Of a DNA stretch of 64,000 nt, positions 51,271-61,368 are shown piece by piece. Position 1 is the stretch's first letter. Each line of letters begins with the position of its first letter. The notes below the pieces were generated by a model. It ran no database searches. It was not told the DNA's origin and saw only the letters and a list, made by a program, of their open reading frames with translations. The DNA is taken from the NCBI RefSeq assembly GCF_000315915.1, contig NC_020190.1, forward strand, positions 186,001 through 250,000, read 5' to 3'. Both the position numbers and the translations under genes were made by a program. This stretch comes from Henningerozyma blattae CBS 6284. Its lineage: Eukaryota > Ascomycota > Saccharomycetes > Saccharomycetales > Saccharomycetaceae.

Positions 51271-52393
51271 TTACAACATGTTGGTTTTGTTTTGTATTTT
51301 AACATTTAGATCAACTGCAATAGAAGAGGAAGTTACTACGGGGGAAACCATTCCTTTAAAGTAGAAGGGTGGGGCTGGTGAAGTTGCGATTTTTAAGAAT
51401 TTAACGAGGTCTGCAGAGACAAAGGATGTGAGCGAGCCAGAATCTAGGAGAATTTTGACGGGTGTATTTAATACAGAACCGGTCATAGTAGCAGTGGTGC
51501 CGATTTCAGGCTGGATGATGGTGGAAACCAGTGGAATTGGACCATGAGGTTTGTGATTGCTGATCTGATTAGTGGTGGTTTGGGTTTGGCATCGCAGGAC
51601 GAGTTCTACACTGACCTAGGCGGTGGCCTGGTTTCTTATAGTAAAAGCATAGGTTTTTCTGGATGCATTCTTCCCTAGAAATGAAGCCTCTATATTGAAC
51701 TGCAGATACTGCATATTCATTAAGGCCACAAGTTTGGTTGTATGCCATAACTTGGTGGATCCCTATTCCGGGTGTCATTCTGGATTGTTGGGTGTCCATA
51801 GGCAAATTGAAGCTCTGCTGGGTTCCTGTGGAAAATTCCCTGCTTTGAATAGGAATCGTTTCATAAGCGATTACCATTGCCTTCTTTAGTGTTGAAGGTT
51901 CAGCAGCGGCAATTCTTTCATAGGTTGCTGGGGATAGGTTTCTGGTGTATTGAGCCAAGATGGCCTTCTCGGACCAGAAGTCCTCTGGCAATAGAGCGAT
52001 AAGTCTTCGGTATGACGTGTTATAGCGTTCAATACCTGCACTGGCTTCATTGATATTGTGAATAAGGTTTTAAAGCTTTTGGATATCAATTTTACTGGTA
52101 TAATGACTTTCGAAATCCTTAATGAAATTCTCCCATGTAGCATCTGTTGGTGGCTCATCAACCCAGTTAAGTGCCCATGTGGCTGCGTTGCCTGTTAAAT
52201 GTTGGGCAAAGTACGCAATCTTTTCAGCATCTGTAATGGCTCGTTGGGTCTCCATTTGTAGTTTTAAGGTAGCTACAAACTTTGGTAGTGATAGAGCATC
52301 TTCTCCATCGAAAGTCATTAGTTTGACTTTTGTATCAATGGGTTTTGTTTCGCTAGGATCTAGTGGGGTTCTGAAGGGGTTATTAGTTGACAT
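51271..52393 (-). mobile_element. Ty3/gypsy-like retrotransposon relic: gag and partial protease
   Basis: The frame from ATG 52393 encodes a gypsy-type capsid (FAQHLTGNAATWALNWVDEP, then WENFIKDFESHY). One TAA at 52070-52072 interrupts it; the same frame then continues to 51569, through a nucleocapsid-like CFYYKKPGHRLGQC in which the second zinc-binding Cys is replaced by Tyr. Protease follows in the +1 frame, with the aspartic active site LLDSGS, and stops at 51271. Gag followed by pol in +1 is the Ty3 arrangement; a GCG codon lies in the overlap. Reverse transcriptase, RNase H and integrase are missing. The element is dead by nonsense mutation and truncation. Confidence 0.85.
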
Positions 52394-52545
52394 GCAGATT
52401 CAGTGGTTACAATTGATGTTCCACGCCTGCTGAATAGTTGTTTCTCAGCTGTGGTCGGCTGATCTGTCCTCTCTCGAGGCTTCTCTTGTACTGATTTCTT
52501 GTAAGTATTACGTGAAAGGCGACGGCGCTTAGACGGTTTTACAAC
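52394..52545 (-). repeat. 152-bp inverted repeat, right copy (5' end of the gag-pro relic)
   Basis: Reverse-complement partner of 50794-50945, about 97% identical. It ends at the gag ATG and starts TGTTGTAAAACC if the outer T at 52546 is counted. It is therefore the LTR and leader region of the minus-strand Ty3-like relic, or the part of it that survives. Confidence 0.85.
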
Positions 52546-53504
52546 AAAAAAATTTCAAAATGTACATCTTTATCAAGGAAGAATAAGAGATGTATGTCAA
52601 ATTGGGTGATTAACATGCTAGAGTTCAAGATAGTCAGATATGATATTGATCCGTTTTTCAGGTGTAAAGTGGATTTATTATTTAAAAGTATATAGAATAG
52701 TATGCAGTTTTAATATGACTAATTTCTTAAATAATGTTGTGAACATTGCCGGTAAAATATATTTACAGAAATAGTCGTTTGATCGAAAGTATTTTACTTT
52801 TTTAAATAGAAAACTCTAATAGTATAACTTTTTCCTGAGGAAATCCTGGGACTATAGTGGTACCAAGAGGTTCTAACACTGAAATAAATACTTGAGAACA
52901 CTAACTATTCGTAATCCAAAAAAACTACCTTCAGTTAATAAGCAAATACAAACCATAATATGAAAAGTGTCTTTTAGTTTACTCACTTTTTTTTATACCA
53001 TTTCTTTTCTTTCAATGAATTAATACAGTTTACGAGAAAATATAAACATAATCTCTATGTTTATAAATTTAATGTTAGATATTTTTTAAAAAGAAATTAA
53101 TGTTTAATGTACTCTAAGAATTTGTTTGATAATAATTATAATTTTCACAGGCTGTGTTATATACTTACAATACAGCTTATTCTTGAGGTTAGTCAATTAC
53201 AAAGTATAGTAGAGGCAACATCCTTCCTATCGAGTATTATAAAGGAATAGGCACAAAATTTAACATTTAAATAAAACTTCTTTTCTAGTTATGTAATTAG
53301 ATTTTTCTTTCTGTTTTTGAGTCTAAACTTAATTATTGCTTTTTTATCAAAAGAATAAAAACAAAAACTATCATCCACAAATGCCAATTTATCAATTTTA
53401 TTTTTTAAAAATTAAAATCAATATAATTTCTATAGAATTACATATGATATATACATGATTTTGAATGTGAAAGTATAATTTGAATGCTAAAAATGAATAT
53501 TAAA
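52546..53504. other. Gene-free region between the retroelement and MRP10
   Basis: About 960 bases of AT-rich DNA. No gene, tRNA or second LTR was recognised. The last part is the MRP10 3' region. Confidence 0.5.
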
Positions 53505-53774
53505 TTATTCAGTTGGGTGGCCATTAACCTTTGGATATAATCTAGCAGTGTGGTAATTAATATTTGATCTTTTAGGCTTTACTGATTTATTAGTTGCTGA
53601 ACATAGTTTCAATTGCTTGACTAATTCTGCACATTGATTTGCGTCTTGACCATTAGAAGACCAACACTGTAATAGAGAACTCATTATAACTATACATGTG
53701 TTTGGCTCCACTCTATGAACTGGATTTTTCACTTTAAGTCTTGGTAAAGGTGGTAACTTATAAGGAGGAGGCAT
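53505..53774 (-). CDS. MRP10: Mitochondrial small ribosomal subunit protein Mrp10
   Basis: Small mitochondrial ribosomal protein of the twin CX9C family, imported and oxidised through the Mia40 pathway. The 89-residue protein (S. cerevisiae 95) has the N-terminal [13 protein letters not shown], then twin CX9C motifs at Cys27-Cys37 and Cys48-Cys58. The C-terminal [18 protein letters not shown] is nearly diagnostic for Mrp10. Short genes like this are easily missed. Position before NPC2 and SIT4 matches YDL045W-A. Confidence 0.96.
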   Translation of the reverse strand: MPPPYKLPPLPRLKVKNPVHRVEPNTCIVIMSSLLQCWSSNGQDANQCAELVKQLKLCSATNKSVKPKRSNINYHTARLYPKVNGHPTE

Positions 53775-54119
53775 TATTTTAAATATATTATACTAGCTGA
53801 TACTATATGTTGCAATTTTGTCCCCCCACAATAATAGAAAACGGGAAAGAATGGATATTTATTACAAACAAAAAGTATGAATCGATGTTATAAAGGTATC
53901 TAAATAAGACAAGGTTTTTAAATATGATATAACGCAATACATAAATTGTAAATAAATGTATTTTTATTAGGGTACTACTACTCTAACAAACCAATTTGTT
54001 CATTATACATTATAATGTGTTATTAGAAAATAGAAATCCCGGAGAAATGAATAGCCAAAATAAAAAAAAATTTCAAAAGGGAACCCTAGGGTTTGGGTAA
54101 AACACAGGGTTACATATAC
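53775..54119. promoter_or_regulatory. NPC2-MRP10 intergenic region
   Basis: About 345 bases between two minus-strand genes, holding the MRP10 promoter and the NPC2 3' end. A GC-richer patch near 54078-54110 contains CCCTAGGG and GGTTTGGGT-type sequence. No gene is seen. Confidence 0.4.
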
Positions 54120-54645
54120 TCAAAATAAGGGTTTGAAAACGATGGTACCGGTGAGGCACGTGATGAGTTCATCATCTTTTGTAAATGCTCTTGCCACAAC
54201 TACATAACGACCTGCTGGAACCTCATTGGGGATATCAACCTTCTGAGCAAACGTATGGTGGCCTGGTTGCACAGGACATTGCATGTCTGGCTGGTCACGA
54301 GCGTGGTCAGCCAAGATAGCACATAAATCGAGGCGTTGGGTCAATAATTTGATATAACCTAAACGTACTTCTACATCAACATAAGCACCTTCAGAAATTT
54401 CTGAAATGATATCACCTTCGGCCTCTAGGATCATAGTAGATCCACGTTTGGGAGGATTTGGTGCTATAATTAGAGATGAGATGGATAAGATTTGGGGGTC
54501 ATTCTTATCACATTTTAGCATTGGAGAACCGCCAGGAATTGGGCATGTTTCATCTGAAGGAGGAGGTAATGGCGGCAAGGCCTAGAGATAGGGCTTGTGT
54601 GATGGAAACTAAGGTTAGTAGTGATGTGAAGAGATGGGCTAGCAT
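54120..54645 (-). CDS. NPC2: Sterol transfer protein Npc2 (ML domain), signal peptide out of frame
   Basis: Lumenal vacuolar/lysosomal sterol-binding protein that passes sterols to Ncr1. The mature ML domain (from 54578 downward) is complete: PIPGGSPMLKCDKND, IAPNPPKRGSTMILEA, GAYVDVEVRLGYIKLL, CPVQPGHHTF, PAGRYVVVARAFTKDDELITC, with Cys positioned for the usual disulfides. This frame has no ATG start and is closed by a TAG at 54582-54584. ATG 54645 opens a typical signal peptide (MLAHLFTSLLTLVSITQALS) that runs 31 codons to TGA 54550-54552. The two frames overlap over about 30 bases and differ by +1, so one base must be skipped or is in error. No homopolymer or intron signal explains it. Matches YDL046W beside SIT4. 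Confidence 0.88.
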
Positions 54646-55237
54646 TAAAAGATTCGGTTCAAGGGTATCCTTTAAATTTTTTTATTTTATATGTTATTAG
54701 AGGTATGTGTTTACGATACAATGGGTGAGCCTACAATAGTGCCATTGAATAACAAGATTAAATATCTTTTAATAAGACCTTTATGGTTCGCATGAAGTAC
54801 GAGGAATGTTGAGTGCCAATCTTAATTATTTCTTGTGCTTTTCCTGTTACCACAATTCCGTATTTCGTTGAGCGTGATAATTGGTGCCTTTGTAACAAAA
54901 AAGTAAAAACATATAAATAAATAAACATATAAATATATATATGCATATATACATATTTTGGGAAATGAAAAGTTTGAATAACACATGCTAATTTAAATTA
55001 GAAAATTACCTATTAGAGAAGAAATTAAAGTGATTAAAGTACATTGTGATTAGTGTTGTATAAGTTGAATGAGTTGTAATGTATTCTCGAGAAAAAAAAT
55101 CATTGGTTTGGTTGTCATATATCTTTCGTATTATATCATAGAATATTATATTTTTGTTTGTTGTATTGGTACAGTAAGGCGTAATTCAGAATCGAATAGT
55201 TCAATATGGTACAATAGTTTAGAGATTATTTGTAAAA
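54646..55237. other. SIT4-NPC2 intergenic region
   Basis: About 590 bases between two minus-strand genes, containing the NPC2 promoter and the SIT4 3' end. TATATATATG-type runs near 54934-54955 may serve polyadenylation or a TATA role. No gene is seen. Confidence 0.45.
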
Positions 55238-56176
55238 TCATAAGAAATAGCCAGCACGAGGATTATTGCCTCCAGCCAAATTATTTTCCTGTATATAATC
55301 ATCCGGCACAGCGCTAAATATCTTGAAGACAGGCTCTAGATCTTCGTCCATTTTCATTACACTTGCAACATTACCACATCTATAACAATAATTTGGTGCA
55401 GACCATACAGTGACCACATCTTTTTCGATGAAATGATATTTGAAGCCTTCCATGACCAGTTGATGTGCTCTAGCAACAAGGTTCAATCCATTAACATGAT
55501 TGAACTCACGTGCAACTTTACTACCAAACAACCAACCTGCACCTCTTGGTGATACTTGCCATGCATCCACATTATCAGGATCACTCCATAATAGATCAGA
55601 GAACCCACCTTCATGTGGAACTTCTTGAGCTCTACTCAAGACACGGATTTGATCTAACATTCTAATTTCAGGTGATAGCCCACCATGTACACATAATATC
55701 TTACCATCAATGATTGCTGCCAAAGTTAAGAAATCAAACACTTGACAACAATATTTCCATACTGTAGTACTACCGTATTTATTTAAACATTCTTCATAAA
55801 AACCATACACTTGTGTAATTTGCCTAGACTCATGATTCCCACGGATTAATGTAATTTTACTTGGATATTTCACTTTCAAACACATTAACAATGTGAAAGT
55901 TTCTAATGAATAATAACCTCTGTCCACATAATCACCCAGAAATATATAATTAACATCATCAGGAAACCCACCGGCAGTTCTAAACAGCTCTAAAAGATCA
56001 TGGAACTGTCCATGAATATCACCACATACTGTCACTGGAGTACGTACAGGTTGAATATTACTTTCTTCCATCAATAATTCTTTCACCATCTCACATAATT
56101 GCTTCATTTCTGTCTCAGTTAGTGCTTGACATTTCTTAATAGTCTCTAACCATTCATCAGGACCTGTATTACCCAT
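55238..56176 (-). CDS. SIT4: PP2A-like (PP6-type) Ser/Thr phosphatase catalytic subunit Sit4
   Basis: Catalytic subunit of the Sit4 (PP6-type) phosphatase, which works with the SAP proteins and Tap42 in G1 progression, TORC1 signalling and tRNA modification. The 312 residues match S. cerevisiae Sit4 (311). All PPP-family motifs are present: [21 protein letters not shown], and the metal-binding His near [10 protein letters not shown]. The C-terminus YFL is the methylated tail shared with PP2A. The first four residues (MGNT) differ from S. cerevisiae but the alignment is otherwise gap-poor. Corresponds to YDL047W. Confidence 0.98.
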   Translation of the reverse strand: MGNTGPDEWLETIKKCQALTETEMKQLCEMVKELLMEESNIQPVRTPVTVCGDIHGQFHDLLELFRTAGGFPDDVNYIFLGDYVDRGYYSLETFTLLMCLKVKYPSKITLIRGNHESRQITQVYGFYEECLNKYGSTTVWKYCCQVFDFLTLAAIIDGKILCVHGGLSPEIRMLDQIRVLSRAQEVPHEGGFSDLLWSDPDNVDAWQVSPRGAGWLFGSKVAREFNHVNGLNLVARAHQLVMEGFKYHFIEKDVVTVWSAPNYCYRCGNVASVMKMDEDLEPVFKIFSAVPDDYIQENNLAGGNNPRAGYFL

Positions 56177-56640
56177 CTTTGATGTTGCGTTATATAATAT
56201 TTTCTATTGCTCGTTTAATTTTATACGTTAATGTTAATCCTTCGACGGAGTTTGTCAAATAAACGTTTGCCAATAATACTGTTCAATATTTATTTCCTTA
56301 TAATTTATATTTGCCAACAACTGTTGCTTATTTTTTGCTTTTTTATATTTTTTAGGCTTGAATCCACTAATATGCTGGTTTTTACGAATTCTAGACCTCT
56401 TTTAATTACTCTTTTTTGGTCTTTACATTTATTTTTCTTACTAAGTCGATGGTGATAGATTCCAAATTTTGACTATTTTGCTTTTCTTCTTCGCTTTCCA
56501 CTTCAAATTTGGAAAATTTCTGAAAAATCAGCGTCGCAAATTATTTGCTGACACTGAAAAAATTTACAGTTGTAAGATTATACATTTAAATAATATACAG
56601 ATTATCATAAATTGAATGAAAAAGATGCATAAATAATTGG
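56177..56640. promoter_or_regulatory. THP1-SIT4 intergenic region
   Basis: About 460 bases holding the SIT4 promoter and the THP1 3' end, both on the minus strand. A 74-codon plus-strand frame here is hydrophobic, T-rich and has no known counterpart; it is treated as spurious. Confidence 0.45.
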
Positions 56641-57555
56641 TTACACTCGATCTAGCCAAGAATCATCAGGGTTCAGTTCAAATATCTGTATATGTCTTTC
56701 ATAAATACTTGGCATTATAGAATCAACATCAGTAGCCTTCCTAAATACACAGACATTCAAATTGGGATAACAGTTACCTTTTAGGAATCCCAGATTGATT
56801 AATGTTACTAGAATATTTTCCACATTTTTTGATCTATGAATACCATTATATATACTAATATTGCTATCAGAAATATCATTACTAGCATCTTCGATTGATT
56901 TCCGTAATGCTACTTCAATTAGATCAAAATGAAGTTTGTTACTTCCAACGGGAATACAATAATCTTTTATAAGCATTCTAATTAGATATCGATATGTAAT
57001 CATGGGTAATTTTTCAAGCATGACAATTAATAATTTTTTACGTCTTAGTTGTTCTTCATTGGCCTTCAACCAATCCATAACACCTTTAATACTTCCACTA
57101 CGAATATACTGACGTAATTGTTGGTACATAAAACTTAATTTGGGATTGATATTTTGTAATGTTTGTTGGAATTTTGGTATTTTATCCATCATCATACCTG
57201 TAGGGATTAAATATTTTAATAATCGTTCTAAATTATTCTTTTCTTGAATAGTGGTAATATTGATAAGAGAAAACAAATAATAGGCTTCATTTAATTGATG
57301 GAATGCATTAGTTATACGATTGTTCAGCAGGTAATATCTACCTAACAAATAACGAAATTCAATTTGTTCATGTATTGGATACGTTTGGAAATTTGGTATC
57401 ATTGTTTTAGGTTTAAAATTTTTGAAAATGTTGGAACATAACTGAGGAGTTTCGATACGAAAATAGATGTTATTTAATTTATTGATTAAATTTAAAAGAA
57501 ATTGTTGTTTTTTAGGTAATTGGTTTATATGTGTTATCTTATTCGGCAGAAAATG

Positions 57556-57588
<33 letters not shown>

Positions 57589-58113
57589 CTCTGACACATT
57601 CCTTGTAGGTTTAATACTATTGAATAGTTTGGACAAGATAGATGATGTATGTGATAGATATTGAAAACGCCTAGTATCAAGCAAAATATGATGTTCGTCT
57701 AATCTTCTGGCAATAGGAACAATATATTCTGTCATATCTTTAAACAGGAAAACTAAGGGCTCTAGAGGATAACTATCATCATTTAGACAATTTCCCAAAT
57801 CTGCGTACACTTTAAAGATTAAATCGCTACTCTCATATAATGACCATGGATTTACGTCTCGACAATATTGCAAATATGATACAATCATAATATTAAATCT
57901 AGTCCAGCGACGAGGATTCATGAAAACTCCGCCAATTTGTTTTTCCACCAACTCTTCTATTTCATCATTCTGCATGGGATTCCCATTTCTTTGCAATTCA
58001 TTCTGAAGAGCAGCAATATTATAACCTTTATCTTGTAAATTTATTGATATATTCTCTATATACCCATTATTGATTTCTTGGAATAGTTGAACTAAACCGA
58101 ATTGCCCAATCAT
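56641..58113 (-). CDS. THP1: TREX-2 mRNA export subunit Thp1 (PCI domain)
   Basis: Subunit of the nuclear-pore-associated TREX-2 complex (Sac3-Thp1-Sus1-Cdc31-Sem1), coupling transcription to mRNA export and preventing R-loop damage. The 490-residue protein (S. cerevisiae 455) has an all-helical N-terminal half. An Asn run at about residues 175-185 comes from an AAT repeat (57556-57591). The C-terminal PCI/winged-helix region is about 255-470 (HEQIEFRYLLGRYYLLNNRI, LIRMLIKDYCIPVG, NVENILVTLINLGFLKGN). It contributes nucleic-acid binding together with Sac3. Matches YOL072W. Confidence 0.93.
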
Positions 58114-58569
58114 ATTCCTTCAAAAATTTTGTTTCTTTATCTATAGGTTACCATAAGCACTTTAACCAAAATGTACTTCCCATATAGACTAATTTCTTCT
58201 ATTATCTAATAGGTTTTTTTTTCTCTTTTGAGACTAATTGTAGTTGGATTATTTTTTTAATATTAGAAATTCATTTTAAAGCTCATCAATTTACAACCCG
58301 AATTATTTTTTAAAAAAAAGTAACACACCTACAATATGAATTAATTTACAAAAAATATATATTAAAAGAAATAGCAAAATGAAATATCAGTTTAGGCTTA
58401 TCTGTCATACTGTTTAAAGAAAAAAAAATCAAGAAAAAAAAAAGACTAAAGTTTACTAAATTTCTAAAAAAAAAATTCAAATAAATCAATTAGGTTATTT
58501 AAATATTAAATTGCTGCAAGGATAATTATAATTACGAACTTATAGAGGAAAAGTAATTAAAAAAAAAAA
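58114..58569. promoter_or_regulatory. THP1 / UPF3 divergent promoter
   Basis: About 455 bases, extremely AT-rich with A-runs at 58420-58473 and immediately before the UPF3 ATG (A12 at 58559-58570). These tracts probably exclude nucleosomes. No gene is seen. This gap is also the junction between two blocks that lie on different S. cerevisiae chromosomes. Confidence 0.5.
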
Positions 58570-59991
58570 ATGACTGACGAGTCAATATCAAAGAAATCTG
58601 GCTCAACAAAGAAACATATTAGACGTCGCCGTAATAATAATAAAAAACCCTCTGCTGGTATTGAGAAGAATGAATCTGAGAAAAAAGAATCTGACATAAA
58701 GTCAGCTGGCATTAATTCAGAGAAAAAAAAAAGTCTTAGCAGGAAAGATAGGCTTGCTGATAAGAATGAAAATAGAAATTCAGAAGATTCAAAAAATAAA
58801 ATTGATAATAAAAACATAAACGATCCTAAAAAGCTTCATGAAGACCACAAGAATTCAAATGATAAAAAGAAAGCTACCGATGCCAAAAAAACAACTGAGA
58901 AGAAGAAAAAAATAGAAAAAAAGAAGCAGCAGACTACAGGATCTTCCCCAGCGTCACTCCCACCTACTGCGCAAGCTACAACAAGCAGCCAAACATCTTC
59001 TCCAAATGCTAAATCTAAACCCAAAAGAAAACGGAAGAATAAAAAAAGTGCAAATAAATTGAAAGATTTGGCAAATAGACACAAACCACACGGATTTAAA
59101 TTAGTTGTGAGACTTCTACCACCTAATTTGACGGAAGAACAATTCATTGAAACTATTGAACCTGCGCTTGGGAAAGATTTCAAGGAAAAGTTTAACATCT
59201 TCCAGAGTTATTATGTACAAGGTGAATCCAATTCAACACCATTTCATGGTCCAGTACATTCAAGAGCATATTTCATTTTGGAAAATATGGAAGATTTGAA
59301 AAAACTTGGTGAAATAATCCAAAAATTAGAATTTATTGATGATAAGGATAATTTAACTAGAGCATCCTTACTATTATCCCCATACGTGAAAGATTTAGTA
59401 GATGAAAGCTTATTAATTAAGAAACCATCGAAAGCAAACTCTAAGGTTGGTGAAGGAACTTTACAAAATGATCCACTCTTTAAAACATTTTTAAAGGCAA
59501 CCAAATTAATGAAAGAAGAAAAAGATCATCATTACGCATACAATGATTTCAGTTTGTTCAAATCTTTGGAAGAGGAAGAATCAAGACAGTTGAAAAATAA
59601 AAGGGTTATAAAACTAAGATCGAAAGATGCATTAGTTAGACTTGCGGGTGCTGAGAACCCTCTCACACCTAATGCCACAGAGACTGAAACTGATAATAAA
59701 CCAAAGAAAAAGAAGAAAAGAAAATCAAAGAAAGAAAAACTTTCAGAAGACGTTTTACCAACATCAACTCAATTTATAAATTCACCAAAGAAAAGCAAAA
59801 AAAAGAAAGGAAAAGACCCTGTAGAAAAAAATAACAATATTGTAATTTTAGAAGAAGCTGGTAAAAGGGAGTTACAAAAACGGAAAAAATTGGCAAAGAA
59901 AACTGATCTTAAAATGCTACCAGGGCTATCAATTGGTTTACCTTCTCCCAGTAATTCCACTGCTTCTTCAAATAAATGGGCTTTAAAGTGA
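58570..59991 (+). CDS. UPF3: Nonsense-mediated mRNA decay factor Upf3
   Basis: Works with Upf1 and Upf2 to degrade mRNAs with premature stop codons. The 473-residue protein is longer than S. cerevisiae Upf3 (387). Residues 1-165 are Lys/Asn/Ser/Glu-rich and disordered. The conserved Smg4/Upf3 RNP-like domain runs about 175-285, beginning HGFKLVVRLLPPNLTEEQF and including FHGPVHSRAYFI. The C-terminal part has several Lys clusters resembling nuclear localisation signals (KPKKKKKRKSKK, KKSKKKKGK). Belongs with PRP38 and PEX8, matching YGR072W. Confidence 0.93.
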   Translation: MTDESISKKSGSTKKHIRRRRNNNKKPSAGIEKNESEKKESDIKSAGINSEKKKSLSRKDRLADKNENRNSEDSKNKIDNKNINDPKKLHEDHKNSNDKKKATDAKKTTEKKKKIEKKKQQTTGSSPASLPPTAQATTSSQTSSPNAKSKPKRKRKNKKSANKLKDLANRHKPHGFKLVVRLLPPNLTEEQFIETIEPALGKDFKEKFNIFQSYYVQGESNSTPFHGPVHSRAYFILENMEDLKKLGEIIQKLEFIDDKDNLTRASLLLSPYVKDLVDESLLIKKPSKANSKVGEGTLQNDPLFKTFLKATKLMKEEKDHHYAYNDFSLFKSLEEEESRQLKNKRVIKLRSKDALVRLAGAENPLTPNATETETDNKPKKKKKRKSKKEKLSEDVLPTSTQFINSPKKSKKKKGKDPVEKNNNIVILEEAGKRELQKRKKLAKKTDLKMLPGLSIGLPSPSNSTASSNKWALK

Positions 59992-60432
59992 GCAAATTAT
60001 ACAATACATTAATGGACTAGCAAAAATATAAAATTTACAATTCATATTATTGAACATGGGAATAATTGCTGATTAAAACGATTAGTGAGCTAAGAAATTG
60101 ACATAAATCTCTGGTTAAATTAATTAACAAAAAACTTTTAGATGTGCATTGTCAAACATGTTTGGAAGTCAGGTTTGAGATTCCTTATTTCTTCATCTTT
60201 ATCACGAAACACGATTTAAAACATCCATATTAATGGTAAAATAATTTAACTTGTAGCTCACGATATGATTATTTATAGAATGGTGTAAAAGCACAAAAAG
60301 AAAACAAATAAACAATTATGACTCTACTTTTATTTATTTAACGCATCCATGTTTATAAAATATATAGAAAGAATGTGATAATGCTATTGATAACTTTTTT
60401 TATAAAAAAATCTAAAATATATTTAACGTATT
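59992..60432. terminator. UPF3 / PRP38 convergent 3' region
   Basis: About 440 bases between convergent genes. SMD1, which lies here in S. cerevisiae, is absent; no relic of it was seen. AT-rich, with polyadenylation-like TATATA near 60361 and 60417. Confidence 0.5.
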
Positions 60433-61110
60433 TTAGTCGCTATCTGAATCATAGTCTGAACTAGTGTCACTACTAAAATCTTCTAATATATTACACCATG
60501 AACATTTCCCCAACGGTATTCCCCAAATATTGTCTTTCGCAGATAACCAGTGGACAAGTTCATCCATGTGTATAAGTTCGACTGTAATAATTTGAGATTG
60601 TGACCAACAATCAATATTAAGAGAAATAGCTTTCATTTTTCTATAATCATTAATATATTGCTGAAACAATGCTTTAAATCTCTTAGCTTCATCACTCGTT
60701 TCATTGGCATAGTAGTATTGTATTCTTAAATAGACTAATATCAAGGCTATAATATATTTATTATTAAATTCACCAGTTGCATCTGATATTTCGAGTATGA
60801 TATCTAATTGTTCAATAGTAGGCCGTAATTCTACTAATTTCATTAATATACATTTAAACTCCACACCACCTAAGACATTTTTCTTATTAATTGATTCATT
60901 ATTTAAGGTACCTAAATCTCTAATAATGACATTATTAAGCCCAAGCAGAGTGTTCCCTCGCATCGAAGGATCTTGCAAATTTACCTTATAATACAAGGCA
61001 CTATGTATCTTATCTCTTGTTAATCTTGGTATCACTAATGATACAGATTGATGATTTAGTTGTTTAGAAGACACTTGTGATTCTACAAAAAATTCTTTTG
61101 ACATTCTCAT
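60433..61110 (-). CDS. PRP38: U4/U6.U5 tri-snRNP splicing factor Prp38
   Basis: Tri-snRNP protein needed for spliceosome activation and U4/U6 unwinding. The 225 residues (S. cerevisiae 242) contain the family hallmarks LVIPRLTRDKIHSALYYKVNL, MRGNTLLGL, VLGGVEFKCILMKLVELRP, YIIALILVYLRIQYYY and WGIPLGKC. The C-terminus is a short acidic Ser/Asp tail (SSDTSSDYDSDSD), as in S. cerevisiae. The start may be ATG 61110 or the next Met two codons on. Corresponds to YGR075C. Confidence 0.97.
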   Translation of the reverse strand: MRMSKEFFVESQVSSKQLNHQSVSLVIPRLTRDKIHSALYYKVNLQDPSMRGNTLLGLNNVIIRDLGTLNNESINKKNVLGGVEFKCILMKLVELRPTIEQLDIILEISDATGEFNNKYIIALILVYLRIQYYYANETSDEAKRFKALFQQYINDYRKMKAISLNIDCWSQSQIITVELIHMDELVHWLSAKDNIWGIPLGKCSWCNILEDFSSDTSSDYDSDSD

Positions 61111-61368
61111 AGGTTAGAGAATTACAACTACCATCTAGCATATAACTAAAGAGTTATTTCTAGTCAGAAATTTCATTTGGTAAATGGCATCTTATAGTGA
61201 AACAATTTCTTCTCTTAAATTTCGGAGATATTTAATTGAAATTTATAAAAGGTGTAAACTACGAAATTACATCGTGAGAATAATCGTGAAAATAATACAT
61301 ATATACATACTACACATATATATAAATTGTGAAGAATTTAAATTCTGAAGCATGCTAACATGATTTTA

